Assembly: GCF_000003815.2 (NCBI RefSeq)
Contig: NC_049987.1
Coordinates: forward strand, 12,895,434 to 12,959,433
Origin: Branchiostoma floridae
Lineage: Eukaryota > Chordata > Leptocardii > Amphioxiformes > Branchiostomatidae
Reading direction: 5' to 3'
Length of the DNA: 64,000 nt
Of this stretch, positions 14,401-26,700 are shown piece by piece. The position numbers and the translations under genes were made by a program. How positions within the stretch are numbered: the first letter of the stretch is position 1; each line of letters starts with the position of its first letter. Under the pieces are notes generated by a model, which was not told the DNA's origin, did not search any database, and saw only the letters and a program-made list of their open reading frames with translations.

Positions 14401-17400
14401 CGTGCCTGTTATCACTTTGTACTTGTGTATTTTGCCTAAGCCTCTTCAAGAATAGAGTCGCATATATGACGCCTTTGATAGTCGTTCACAGACATTCATA
14501 TCATTATAATACTGTATACTAGTAGTCTGGCTGACACTGTAACACGACAACTATTTCCTCAGGACGATTTTCGAGTCAGGGCGCCAGCACCTCGAGAGGG
14601 CGGTTTACATAACAGCTACACGGCACATTTCTCCTTCTGGTATCACTGGGTCCTGCCATGGTCAAGGTCGCCTGCCCATGTCCTTAGAAGGCTTGTGTGG
14701 TACTCTTGCAACGTTGCCAGTTCTGACCCGATGAGGTGGGCTCACACCACTGTCTCTTTACCACGCTACAGAGACAGCGGTTTCTGAAGAAATCTGGACC
14801 ATGGTGGCCTCTCTGAGGTCTACATTGAATATTCAGAGATTTGCTCTTAGTATAGAGGTGGCTGGATCCTGTGGTATACATGTAGGCTAACGTCACATGT
14901 CCAAACCGGGGCCCGGCTAGACTGTTTATGGAAACGAATAATAGAAATGTATCCGTAAGAATATGTTACACATATGATGCCTACTACTATTCTCTTTACG
15001 TATTGTGTAGTTTCATACTTGTCGTTCTCGAAAGCTACCCGGCCGGGCCCCGGTTTGGAAATGTGACGTAGGCCTATGGCAGGATCCGCATATTAGTGTG
15101 GGTCACACAAAACGTACCTGTGGAGAAGAGATGAAGTTGAAGAACCTGTCCACCTCGGCCCGCAGTGACCTGTCCTGGTCTGCCCACGGCTGGAGAGGGA
15201 TCTCCTCCACAGAACTCTGTACAAACGGGATATGTACGACCAGGGTTAGGAACTGATAGTCAAGGGTTAACGTTGTGTATCATTGTGTCATCAACACTAT
15301 AGCGAGACGTTTAACTGATGTTTTTTTCCTGTACTTTCATACAGCACTCCACAATTTTACCTTGGGCTGGCTGTAATGTGAGTAATGAACGATAACTTCG
15401 ACGGTACTGCCCTGAGTATATGGCATACAAAATTGAAAAAAAAGCAACAAAAGGAACAAGAAACTGGTAGATAAACAAGAAAGTGGTAAGGCAATCGTAA
15501 CAAGAAACAGAAGATCTCATCTTATCTATTTTTCTCGTTTTATTCATTATTGTGAATTTCTAGCTAATAGTAATTCTGTCTGTATGGGACCAGGGCCGAG
15601 CCTATTTCGCCTCAAATCTACTATATTCAAAGAATTCTGCACACCAGGACAAAGAAACAAACACACAGACGGGAAACAATATCTCCGTTTTCATATGAGA
15701 AAAATAAGTCTTCCTCATCTCACAAAAGCTTAGCGTCAGACGGTCACAAGCACAGGCACACCAAATGCGGCGTCATGCAGTCATTTCCTAACATCTCCTG
15801 ATCTCTCCTGTTCACATCTTGTCCACAGTTCCTCTCGGCTCTGTCTGACAGGCCACAGATGACCTGTGAACAGGTTTATTAACCCTCCCCCAGACACAGA
15901 CCCTCCGCACGGTCTGTTTGTAAAGCCCGGCGATCCTTGTGATTTCTGCGGGAAACTGTCCGTAGAGAGACGGTCGTCTCCACAACACTAACGGCTGCTT
16001 CTCATCAAAGACTAGAAAAGTATTACTTCTAAGTAAAACATGTGGCAACTTGACTTGAAAAGTCAATTGCAGCTTTTGCAGGGGAACTGGAACAAGAAGG
16101 GCACTTAGATCAAGTCTTGCGATAGAGACATTCTCTTAGTGGTCTTGCATAACGTATTGAAGCATTGACTTTGAGGCGTTCCTTCGTTTCTTCAAAACTT
16201 CTTGTGACCGGTCGATTTCTTTGCTTCTACTTCTACTGACTTCTACTTCTACTTGAATTCTACTTCTACTTCTGCTTTTACTTCTTCTACGTCTACTTCT
16301 ACTTCTACTTTGCTTCTACTTCTTCTTGTACTCTTTCTACATCTACTTCTTTGCCTCTACTTCTACTTCTTCTTCTACTTCTTCATGTTGAGGACAAAGT
16401 GCCTCACGCTTTCGTCTTGCATGCATGCGGCACCAAACAAGACGATGATCACAGGTGCATCTCTTTGCACATTACGTTACGTTACGTTTACCACCGCTTC
16501 CAATGTGAGCGGACAGGCCTTGGAGTCCGGCCCTACCAGACACAACACAACACAATGTAGCGTAAAATCACTGCTGTTTTCACAACACATCACAAACGCG
16601 ATCACACGTTTACCCACCATCCAGTCTCCTTTCTCTCCAACACAAACAGGAACACCGCAACGATAATAAACATGTCTTACTTTACTCCCTGTCCTTGAAT
16701 CTTAGAACTTTACATACAACATGTGACGACAGGCTAGCATTGAGTTGCTCATGTTTGAACTCTTCTGGGAATGTTGACGGTTAGTTTAAGGTATTGTACA
16801 ATTTTCTACTTTGTCCACAGCAAGCGGCCACTTCACAAACGGACACAAGTGGTGCAAACAGTTCTAATCCTGAACAACTTCATTTGTTTTGTCAAGTCAA
16901 CTTGTACTGAACGGGACAAGCGGTGATGTCACAACATGAGCATTGGTGTGCTGACGTGGTCTTTCCTTTGATGGTCTGACCTGACTGTTCTGGACCATAG
17001 TACTACCTGTGCTTACTTGGGAATCGTACGATAGGGCCCAGTCACAATTGAGGGTATTCGTGGACATTTGGGGATAGTTGTGGATATGTCGTACACAACC
17101 AATTCAGCACTAAACTCTAAAGTATCTTGAGACGTAAAAGTTGCCCGGCGGTACGCCAATGTCAATTGCAGGACCTTTCATAATCTCTCATAGCTTCGCT
17201 GAAGACTATACGAAAAAAATCGTACGACAAATGTGACCATGACTTGATTTTCTCTTGCTACACATTATCGCATGCTTTTTTGTCGTATCAGAAGTAATAG
17301 TAGTAGTTCTGCTGCTGCAGTGGACACTCTGGACACTCTGCAGCTGTAATCAGTCTTTCTTTGTCGTATTCGTTGCTTTAAAATTGCCAGGAAGTAGGGT

Positions 17401-20400
17401 GCTACTTTTGTAAACATTCAGTATATCATATCATTCCAGCTACAACTGCAAAGGAAGCAATATGTCCATCAATAAGTCTAAGTTACCGAACCCAGGTGCC
17501 AGGTGGTACTCAGCCCCCTCAGTGGCCTACTGATCCAGCTTATCCAAAGCCCACCGCTTATGAGGCGTAGCTAGTGCTAAACAACTGAAGTAGTGAAAGG
17601 CGAACTTGGTTTAATCTGGATTAAGCCTTGACCATTCCGACCACCCAGGGTGAAGTTATGAAAATATTTGAGAGCATCTGTAGCACGATTGTGTTTCATC
17701 TTCGGTAAGGGCGCGAGGGCGAACAGACGGGTCACTTAGCACATATATCAACGGCAGGGCGTTAGAAGTTGCGCTAAGGCTGTCTGGTGGCACGTATTGT
17801 TCATTGTTCCTAATTGGCTCGGGATTGACCTTGACTTAAGTGGCTTCATGATAAATTGATTCTGCACTACAGTTCGATTACAGACATACCTTTGAAGGGT
17901 AAGCAGCTGAGAGTGGGCCATTTTTAGGAAAGACAGGGGTGTTAGCATAAGGATCAAGTGACGTAAGAGCGGTAAAGATGAGAGCCCGCTCTGGAGGGCC
18001 TGTTTACGAGGCTATGCAAGAGTGAGTATGTGACAAATTATTACAAACGAGCCAGCTGTGTTATCAACTGGACATGGCATAGAGGAATGTCTAGGATATT
18101 TCTGGAAAAACGGAAGGACAGGAAAAGTACAATGGACTGAGGAAGTCATGCAGACGTCCGTGGGCTATGTTACTGGAGGCACAGTCTACTGTTCAACACG
18201 ACAATAACGTAACTAACAGTGACACTGACTATGTACAGGTTCCTTCAGTATTCACAATGAAGGGATATATATTGATGGGAAAACAGATAAGTGAGGGTTC
18301 TCTTGTCGTCTGTTAGGGGGGCTAAAGAAACATATGCGAAGACAAAAAAGATAAAAGATATTGATGTTTCTTTGAAATGACATGAAATGGTGGGAACTAT
18401 CACACAGGATACCAGTATCAGTCGATGCACTGTCATCTTCGGAAAACAAGGTACAAGGTCACGGTACACAAACGCCTTGAAAAAGAACACCAACAGAGCA
18501 GCAACCCTATGAAGGCATCGATGCCTTGGTAACACTGCAGTCAACAGCTTCGTTGTAGCCTGAGTACCATCCTCCGTAGTGACCGCTGGCTCACTACTTT
18601 CGCTTGCTAACCACGGAGTCTGAACCTGCGCGTATCCCTGACGGTTGGAAATCATCTCACGATCACGTAATGAGAGAATTCAAGCTAGTTAGCAAGCGAA
18701 AAGTAGTGAGCCAGCGGTATACGGAGGATGGTACTCAGGCTAGCTAGCTTCGTTGACGAAGTGGTATAAAATAATTTGTGCGTCGGTATGATGATGACAC
18801 ACAGATGTCTCTACAGGGTCTGACCGGGCAGGATTTCAAATGGAGTTCTTCGGAGGTGAAACCAGGTTGGCGACCCGATATTCCTATAGGACCTGCCACA
18901 GCCAATGACCACTACTTCAAAAAATGCGCGCAAAAATTCGCCCAAGTTTGTTAGCACCCGTTGATTGAGACTTCCTCGCTTGGGGAGCTCGGGAAAAGAA
19001 CTCGAGGGTCTCTTAACTTTATAGTCAGTTAGGTTTCACTAAAAAGCTTTTAAAGCTTCATTTGTTGTCGTACACAAGGGAAAACAAACAACTCGGGCGG
19101 AAAGTGCATCTCGTATCCGCTATGGTGAAAGCGGTGATCAAGGTCATTTGTACACCTGTCGTCGCATCTCATTCATGTTCAAGGTCACAGTCGTCAAACA
19201 TTCCACAAAGAACACCGGTATTGATACCCTATAAGATGAATTGATAAAAGCGAGCAGAATGAATTAGCAACCACTAAGATAAGTAGCCTAAGTACCATCC
19301 TCCGTAGTGACCGTTGTCTCTTGCAAGCGAAAGTATTGAGGCAGCGGTCACTACGGAGGATTGTACTCAGGCTATAGGATAATACTTTAAAATAAACTAA
19401 GCCAGCATGCATTGGACGGAATGGTCAAGGTCAATGCCACACCTTTCGCCGGCACTCACTTTGGTCCGGCTCTGTTCTCACGAGAGTTCACGTTGAGAAC
19501 GAGACCTGACAGCTTTCTGTCATTGGTCTACATTTTTAAGCTGAACTCATATGCTGCTACTTTGTAGCTCACCGTGCCACTGGTATATGGAGAGATATTA
19601 TAATTGCTTTGAATGGACATTCTTGAGTTTCTAGACTTTAACCAAACGACCAGCCAACTGGAAGTAAATGTATGATCGCCAAAAAAGTACTGTCCACCAT
19701 TAGGCAGAGCTTGCTGCAAATGTGGTGGATACACGTCGTGTGTGAACATGAAAACTGTCACGAAAGGCCAAATAAATCAATACTGAAACGCCTTGAAGAC
19801 TGAACAGTTCGAAGTCAGTAAGAGCTCCAACATATGTAGTGTCAACTACGAAAGACAACTGCTGCTTCCCATCGCCAACTCAGTTGTTTGCTTTCAAATT
19901 CAACATCACTGCCACGCCGTGACCAAGGTTTCCAAATACCGGTAAACCGTAGCTTCTAACAGCGACACAATACCACGTAGGTCAATGTTCTCCCCAGTAG
20001 TGCTGTACCCCCATCTCCACGATATCGAATGATGAATGACCTCAATTCCCTTAATTGGACAAGCCCCCTCAGACAAGATTCTTCGTTTTTTTATGGTGAA
20101 GTTTATTTTCTGATAACAAACAGGCATGAGTGTCCCGAAAAACAGACCCGCACCCACCTGGTTTTAATGGTCCCCTCCTGACCCCGGCACATTACGGCTA
20201 CTTCGTTAAACTCAGTGATCAGTGTTATCTTGTATGACACGTGTATCCTAGGGAGCTGACTTCAAACGTGCCACACGGGGCTATATCTGATAAACCTACA
20301 AACATATCTCCATTTAGATAATTGGGGAGCAACAAAGTTAAGCAAGGAGTGGTCCATTATTTCAATTAAGTAGGGGTGAGCAGAAGTGCGGTACTGTAAA

Positions 20401-23400
20401 ATGGAAATTGTTTGCGAGGATTTAATTTCGTGGTAAGGGGAAAATGGAGTGTTCCGAGTTGAAACAAGGGGTAGGCGGGCAGAACTTTTCGCGGTGGATT
20501 TGAGTTCGCAGAAGAGGTTATCGTGAAATGAAGTTAAGACACCCCGAACGTTGCCCCTTTTACAGTATTTCAAGAAATAAATAAACCAGACAGGGATGGC
20601 GAACTGTCTTGTTTTTGTTTAGTTGGCCTTGGTATGTTAGTAATGTTACACAGGTTTACTGCATTGAAACAAGAACTAAATGATCCTAAATAGATTGTGT
20701 ACGTAGCTACGATTAGTATTCATAATCCTATCACTTAAGCTTGACCAACAAAAATTTTTTAACATAGCCTGATTTTGGTTGGCTCACATTATTGATAGTT
20801 TCCAGCTTCACTTTACGAGGCGGAAAACTCTTTTGGTCTGCCAAATGAAACAGTAGGAAAGCTTTTTACCGATGGAATGTTAAGCCAATTTCCACGCGAA
20901 CCATAAAAGATGTCAAGTTTCCTTACTAGAATAGACTGGAGTTCTTGGTCTTGGATAAGATTAACGTCTTCTCATCTATGAAAACACCTGACAACACCAG
21001 GCCATGCGGAATCGATTTTGGAGTAATCCCGATTTGTGATCCTTTGTTTACAATCCTTTAGAAGCCACGTGCAGGCCTGGGATGACTTTCAAAGCAAGAC
21101 ATTTTTGCGGACATTCTCAGTGTCCATCATAAAACTAACCTTTCATCCTTTAACTTTTATTGGCTCATGTCATAGCCACAATTAATTGACAGTCAAACAG
21201 GCATTCCTAGGAGTAATTGGCAAGTTGACAAGTACAGTTGGACATTAGTTTATTAATACAGGCGAAGTACTTGCAGTACGTGCTATTTCAGTGATAAAAC
21301 TTTCCTATTTCGTTGCTCTGAGCTAAAAGCCCCTGTTGACCTTGCCATGACCCCTCCCTCCCAGCGGTACGTGCCCCTGCCCTGTTGTTGGTCCCAGAGA
21401 AATGGCGATTTCTCGCACATAATCACCTTTATGGAGTTACTGCTCGCCTGGGACGTCCATGGCGGAAGGTCAAAGATAACGACCACGACGTCTCGTTCCC
21501 AGGGTCTTAAACACGTCCTTCCTGATTTAAATCCCAACAGGTGAACTGTCCAACACACACCGTGACGACATCAACACTTAAACACCACCAGGTCGATTTC
21601 ACCCGTACAACAAAGGATGTCCTCTTCAGCCACACTTTGAACTCAACTAATCCCCTTCAACCCAACTTGACCTTCGGCCTGGTTATTTCTCCACCTGTAA
21701 TCCCAAACAGATGATGGTCAGAGTAGAACCGGTCAGGCGAGGAGGCGAGCCCAGACAAGAGAGCCTAGACCGGACATGGCGCCGATATTCTATGATACAA
21801 AGTATAGAGTATGTGACATCTACTATTAAAAGATTTATTTCCAGCTGTGCCTCTGTTATGTCCATCTTGTTGTAACCTATTAGTTTCTCATATACTCCGA
21901 CTGCCACTGGCGACTGCTAGTCGTGTGTACATGTGTACATATGTACATTTATATAGTGGCAGTAGGCTACTGCCACTATATACATATACATATGTAAAAA
22001 TGTCCACACGTATGTGGTATCAATATCAGCTTGAGAGCACATTGTATCGTCCCTGTTGAATTTGAATAATGTCAATGTATGATGAAAACAACAGTTGAAC
22101 TCAACCCTCGTTTTCTATCTGTCCATCTCTCTATTCCCAGTACTCCACATTTTCTGTGCCGAATTTCTGAGTAAATGAGAACTTCTTTTGCAGCTCGCAA
22201 CTACATGTGTCACTGTGTTGTTTCACCTATTTACGTATGATAAACGTTTGAACCCCTTTCTAACCCCTAAGCCATGACATCGTTCCCGCCAAAACCCACC
22301 TCCCCACCTGAAAGGTTCCGTTGATAATGATGAAAAATTGAATTTTCACGAGGACAAGTAAACCGATCCGCCTGCACAAATCGGTTGCAGGGAGGACTGG
22401 AGATCATCTGGTCCCAATATCACCTGACGAGAAAACGACAGACGAAATTTCAGCATCTCACTTCAATCTGACAGCAAATAGAGGCCTGTTCCTAATAGTA
22501 TTAAGAAAACATCAGTGTGTGGTACTTTGTAACTGCACAGGCACTACATTCATGTTGGCTTCGTTAACATCTGGTTTTGTTTTCGATTATCTATAAAGCA
22601 GGAATTTGTATAAAGACAACCCCGAAGACCTATTAGATACAGTCCGCTCGGGCCTGTATTTCTTCTTGGCGAAACCTTTGATGAAAGGTTCTATCTGTCG
22701 GGTCGCCGTCGTGATATATTGGTCGATGTCGCGAGTGTAAAGTGGGTCTAACTGTTTCGGGATGAGAGCAAGCTTGAAATTAGCCTGGATACCAAAGCCC
22801 AGTCCGATCTCAACAATATCTATCGTGTGGGGGGTAGATGTTTTTGAGATCGGGCTGGGGTCTGGTATCCAGGCTAGCTTGAAATGTTCTCCGAACACAT
22901 TTTTAGACCATTGTTTGGAGCCGCAACGTTACTGAGGCTAAAATCAGCAGGACTGGCCAAGCTAACTCGGTCGAGGATTTATGAGAGGAATGAAGTTCCA
23001 ATAAAAAGAGTGTAAAATGATAGCGTGCATTAAGATGAAGAAAAGTTTACTTTTGATTATCTGGGTACGTTATATCTTTATCTGATTTCACTATCATCAA
23101 AGCACGCACCTGAATGTACCCTTGATACTGACAAAATACGCCGACTCAGCAGACTGATAATGACTTGTACCCATGGGCACGGTAAAAGATACGACCTAGC
23201 TCTATCGATCCGACAAAGTGGTGGGATGAAAGTCTCTGGATTCCTTGTAACCACAATATCCAGTCTCATAACACGCGCTATCATACGCACCATCTGTAAT
23301 GCAACCCCCTCACTGGAGTACGCTGGGCACGACCCCCTGTTACCGGGGTACCCTGGGGACGACAGGTGACCCCACGGGCGGAAAGTCATTAGGAAGGGTC

Positions 23401-23739
23401 TGCTGCTCCTGGCTAGATGTCATACATGATGTCTCAATGGAGATTAGGGAAGGATTTGTGGTCCTGTCGGCAGCTTGAGATACACCGTAGTTGTAAAGGG
23501 GGGTCCAGTGCTAATCAGGGTTATATAAACCTCGATATACCTAGTCGAATAAGTTCAAACTGCACTTGAGCGTATTTGCCTCTCCTTCATCTTCCCCCTT
23601 TCTTTCATTCTCTCCATCTCTCCCTCTCTCATGCACGCACGCACACACACACACACGCACTAACGCACGCGCCCGCACACACACACACGCGCCCGCACAG
23701 AGAGAGAGAGAGAGAGAGCACGCACGCACGCGCGCACAC

Positions 23740-23794
<55 letters not shown>

Positions 23795-26700
23795 CTCTCC
23801 TTTCCTACCTATACCTTTACTATCCTTCCTTGCTCTCGGATACGTCTTCTCTTTCAAAGTTGATGCATAGACGTTGCTCACTTCAGTTCCTCTACAAGTG
23901 GCACCGAGGCGGATAAGCCACACGTAGTGAACTGTTTGTATGGGCGGGAAAACCTGTGGTAGATCTCTGCACGAGTTTTATCACAAAAGGCGCCGACGGC
24001 CCGGACACGACCCGTGTCCAGGTTTGCGTGAGGCTTTGTGGACTTGTATTGTCGTTAGTCTTCATGTTTACATTGAGGTTTTTTGAAATCTTTGAAAGAG
24101 GGGCGTTTTGTTTCCACGACTGAATCTATTTAAAACAATAACCAGACTTTTGACCAGCTTCATATGCCGTCTGGACTACTAGCGTGCTGTCCATTTTTAA
24201 TTCAAAAATAAAAGACGAAAGTAGATCTAACTTTTGACTGCGATTCGAAAAGACAGTGATGCGCGAAATAATCGTATTCGATCAGTTTTCCGCCGACAAT
24301 ATTGCAATTGCATCAACACAACTTAACTCCTCAAAGTTTTTGAGGTCCCCCCATGTGATGTCAAGTCTCGCTTGACAGGTGAGTCAAACAGGTGTACAAT
24401 TGGCATGCCTGTAGATGGATGAAAGACCACAAAACTAAGAGAAAACCGAAATTTGAGCTTCTACATTAGTTCCCACGCGGGAGTCCAAAACACGACAGTT
24501 CCAACAACGGTAAACGGACATTGTTTTTGTGAAGCCAACCTTAGTATTGATATGTAGCATTGCATCTATATGTATTTAAAGAAACTACAACAATATCTCA
24601 CTTTGAAGAAACATAAAATATGTTGAGTTCGAGACATCTTGCCCATGTGTTTATAGATTCAATGATGTTTTGTATATTTTGTACACTTTTTGGATGTTGA
24701 CCTTTCCTTGCCCCATTCACTTGCTCCACAAACCAAAACAAACGCAATGTTTCACCATCCGGTATGCAGTCGTTAACGTCGTTTGATAGTTGAAAAAGTC
24801 CGAATCAAACTGCGAAATTTTCAACTAGTGGCCATTCGACTGCCGCGAACTTGTTTTCTCATAGTTTAGTTTCGGGAGGCTGATTTTTCTCCTCTAATAT
24901 TGTGAAAGAAGTTACCGGATGAATGCAACCACCAAAGGTTACCCCTAGCCCTCATTCAGGTATATCGTTGTCTGAGACGACTTTGTGTGGGCGACCGTCA
25001 TTTTGAAATGCTAGTAGTAATGTACGTCCGTTGATTGACTCGTCTCTGTGCTTAACCGAATGACGAAAAGGAGAGAGGAGAGAAAAGGGAACTTCCGAAG
25101 GGGAGGGGGTGTGGACTCATAGGGGAAGGGGGGGGGGGGAGAGAGGGGAAAAGGCAAGGGGGAGGTGCATAACAACCTATCATTGGTAATCTTTGATCAA
25201 TTTCGTGCATTTAGAAATCCGTGTGTGTCAAAATATAAATGTTAACAGATGAATGCTTTTCTGTTGCCGTCGCACCTTCCTCATCACATCATCATCATCA
25301 TCACAACGGGCGACTTGGTCCACTCTCTCTGCCTTCAGACATCTCTGTTTCCCATAGCGTTCTTCCTCGGCCAAGTTGAAAGTCACACCACCACGTGCTG
25401 ATGATACCGCCCAAATCTTCTAGGCTCGGTGTTATCCTATTCAAAATATTTCTACAACGAAAATAGCAGTCTAATTCGCACATACCTTCACAACTACTGT
25501 TGTTAAAACGGAATATATTCCGTGTCAAGGTATAAACCAATGTTTAGTTTCTGTCTATGTAAACCAACTCAGGCGTACCGGGCTAGATTAGTGCCGACCT
25601 CCACCAACATATTGGTTTTCCCCGCCGTTAATGTTGGACTTACTTGTGTATATCCTGGCTAAGTGGCAGCAGACTGCTTGTTGTTTGAGAAATCTTATAT
25701 CTGAGATAAAGTTTGTGTTTGAAATAACTTTTATTGGATAGAAATTGGCACCAAATGTCGGAGATTTTCATGAATACCAGATATTAACAAACAACATTCT
25801 CTTCTCCACAAGTTCCTAAGAAAATCCCATTTCTTGTCTACTAACAGATGGCACGAACACTGAAGTAGGGTAGTGGCGGCACCTACTCTCCAAGCTCCGG
25901 CTGTTTTCTGACGTTTTAGGCGTTTTATCGCGCTTTCTATTTTGCACTGTTTTCTTGAGGCCGCAAGACACCAAGGAGACAATACAAAATAGAAATCCCG
26001 ATAAAAGTGCCTAATAATCGTCAAAAACAACCAGAGCCTAACCTCTACTTGGAGAGTAGGCGGCACCATCATATGGTATTTCCTTCATTACTTTGCAGTT
26101 CTTTTTTCACCGCAATGGATTGTGGGAAATTAGTGAGCAGCCTCCCTCCTTGCCGTCCCCTCCACTAGAATTTCTGAAAGGCTCTGAACACGTCTGTCTG
26201 CAGAGGGTCCCCCATCAGGCTGTATTTGTGGACGTTTCCTAGCGCTAAAGGGGTCCTGAAAGTTGCCGTGTGGGTAAACAGACCGGTTGCCAAGGTGATG
26301 AGAGACAGAGAACAGTTATGGAACGGAGAATGTTCAGTGGTGGGGTCTATCTGAGTCCCTAACAAGTTTGTCCTAGTTTGGGTAGAGGTGCAAATAGACG
26401 ATAACTACGTTATATAGTCCTCCTGATAAAGCTTTTGTGGTCATCAGTCCACAGCTTTGGTAACAGCGTAACCTAGCAAGTACATTTGCCACATAGCCAT
26501 AATAATTACATCTTTATCTTCCACAGAAACCAGTGAACGAAACATTTTGTGTGTGATCCATTGAAAATCTCAGATTCAAGAGTCTGTAACCGTTAAACAA
26601 GTGCAGAAATAATGTATTGGCTTAAACACAATTCTTCACTGATAACAGTTCACTACGGTCACCTGTATGATAGTAGAGTAATTGGGAGCTGCGTTGTCAT

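Larger units (their letters stand above)
4558..15117. other. METTL24-like intron 2 (10.6 kb)
   Basis: This large intron contains no exon I can support on either strand. Listed separately are the 1335-bp MITE (6260-7594), a 27-bp hairpin (6581-6607), a 30-bp tandem duplication (7090-7149), a GGAT-type microsatellite (9863-9909), a TCTCCAAGC foldback (13268-13350) and the start of a foldback at 14862. The remainder is unannotated single-copy-looking sequence. Confidence 0.6.

Noticed and set aside
16253-16666. 137-codon plus-strand open frame
   Set aside because: The first half is the translated CTTCTA repeat (Ser/Thr/Leu), and the rest has no family resemblance.
23541-23923. Several overlapping open frames on both strands
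   Set aside because: All are translations of the CA/GA microsatellite.
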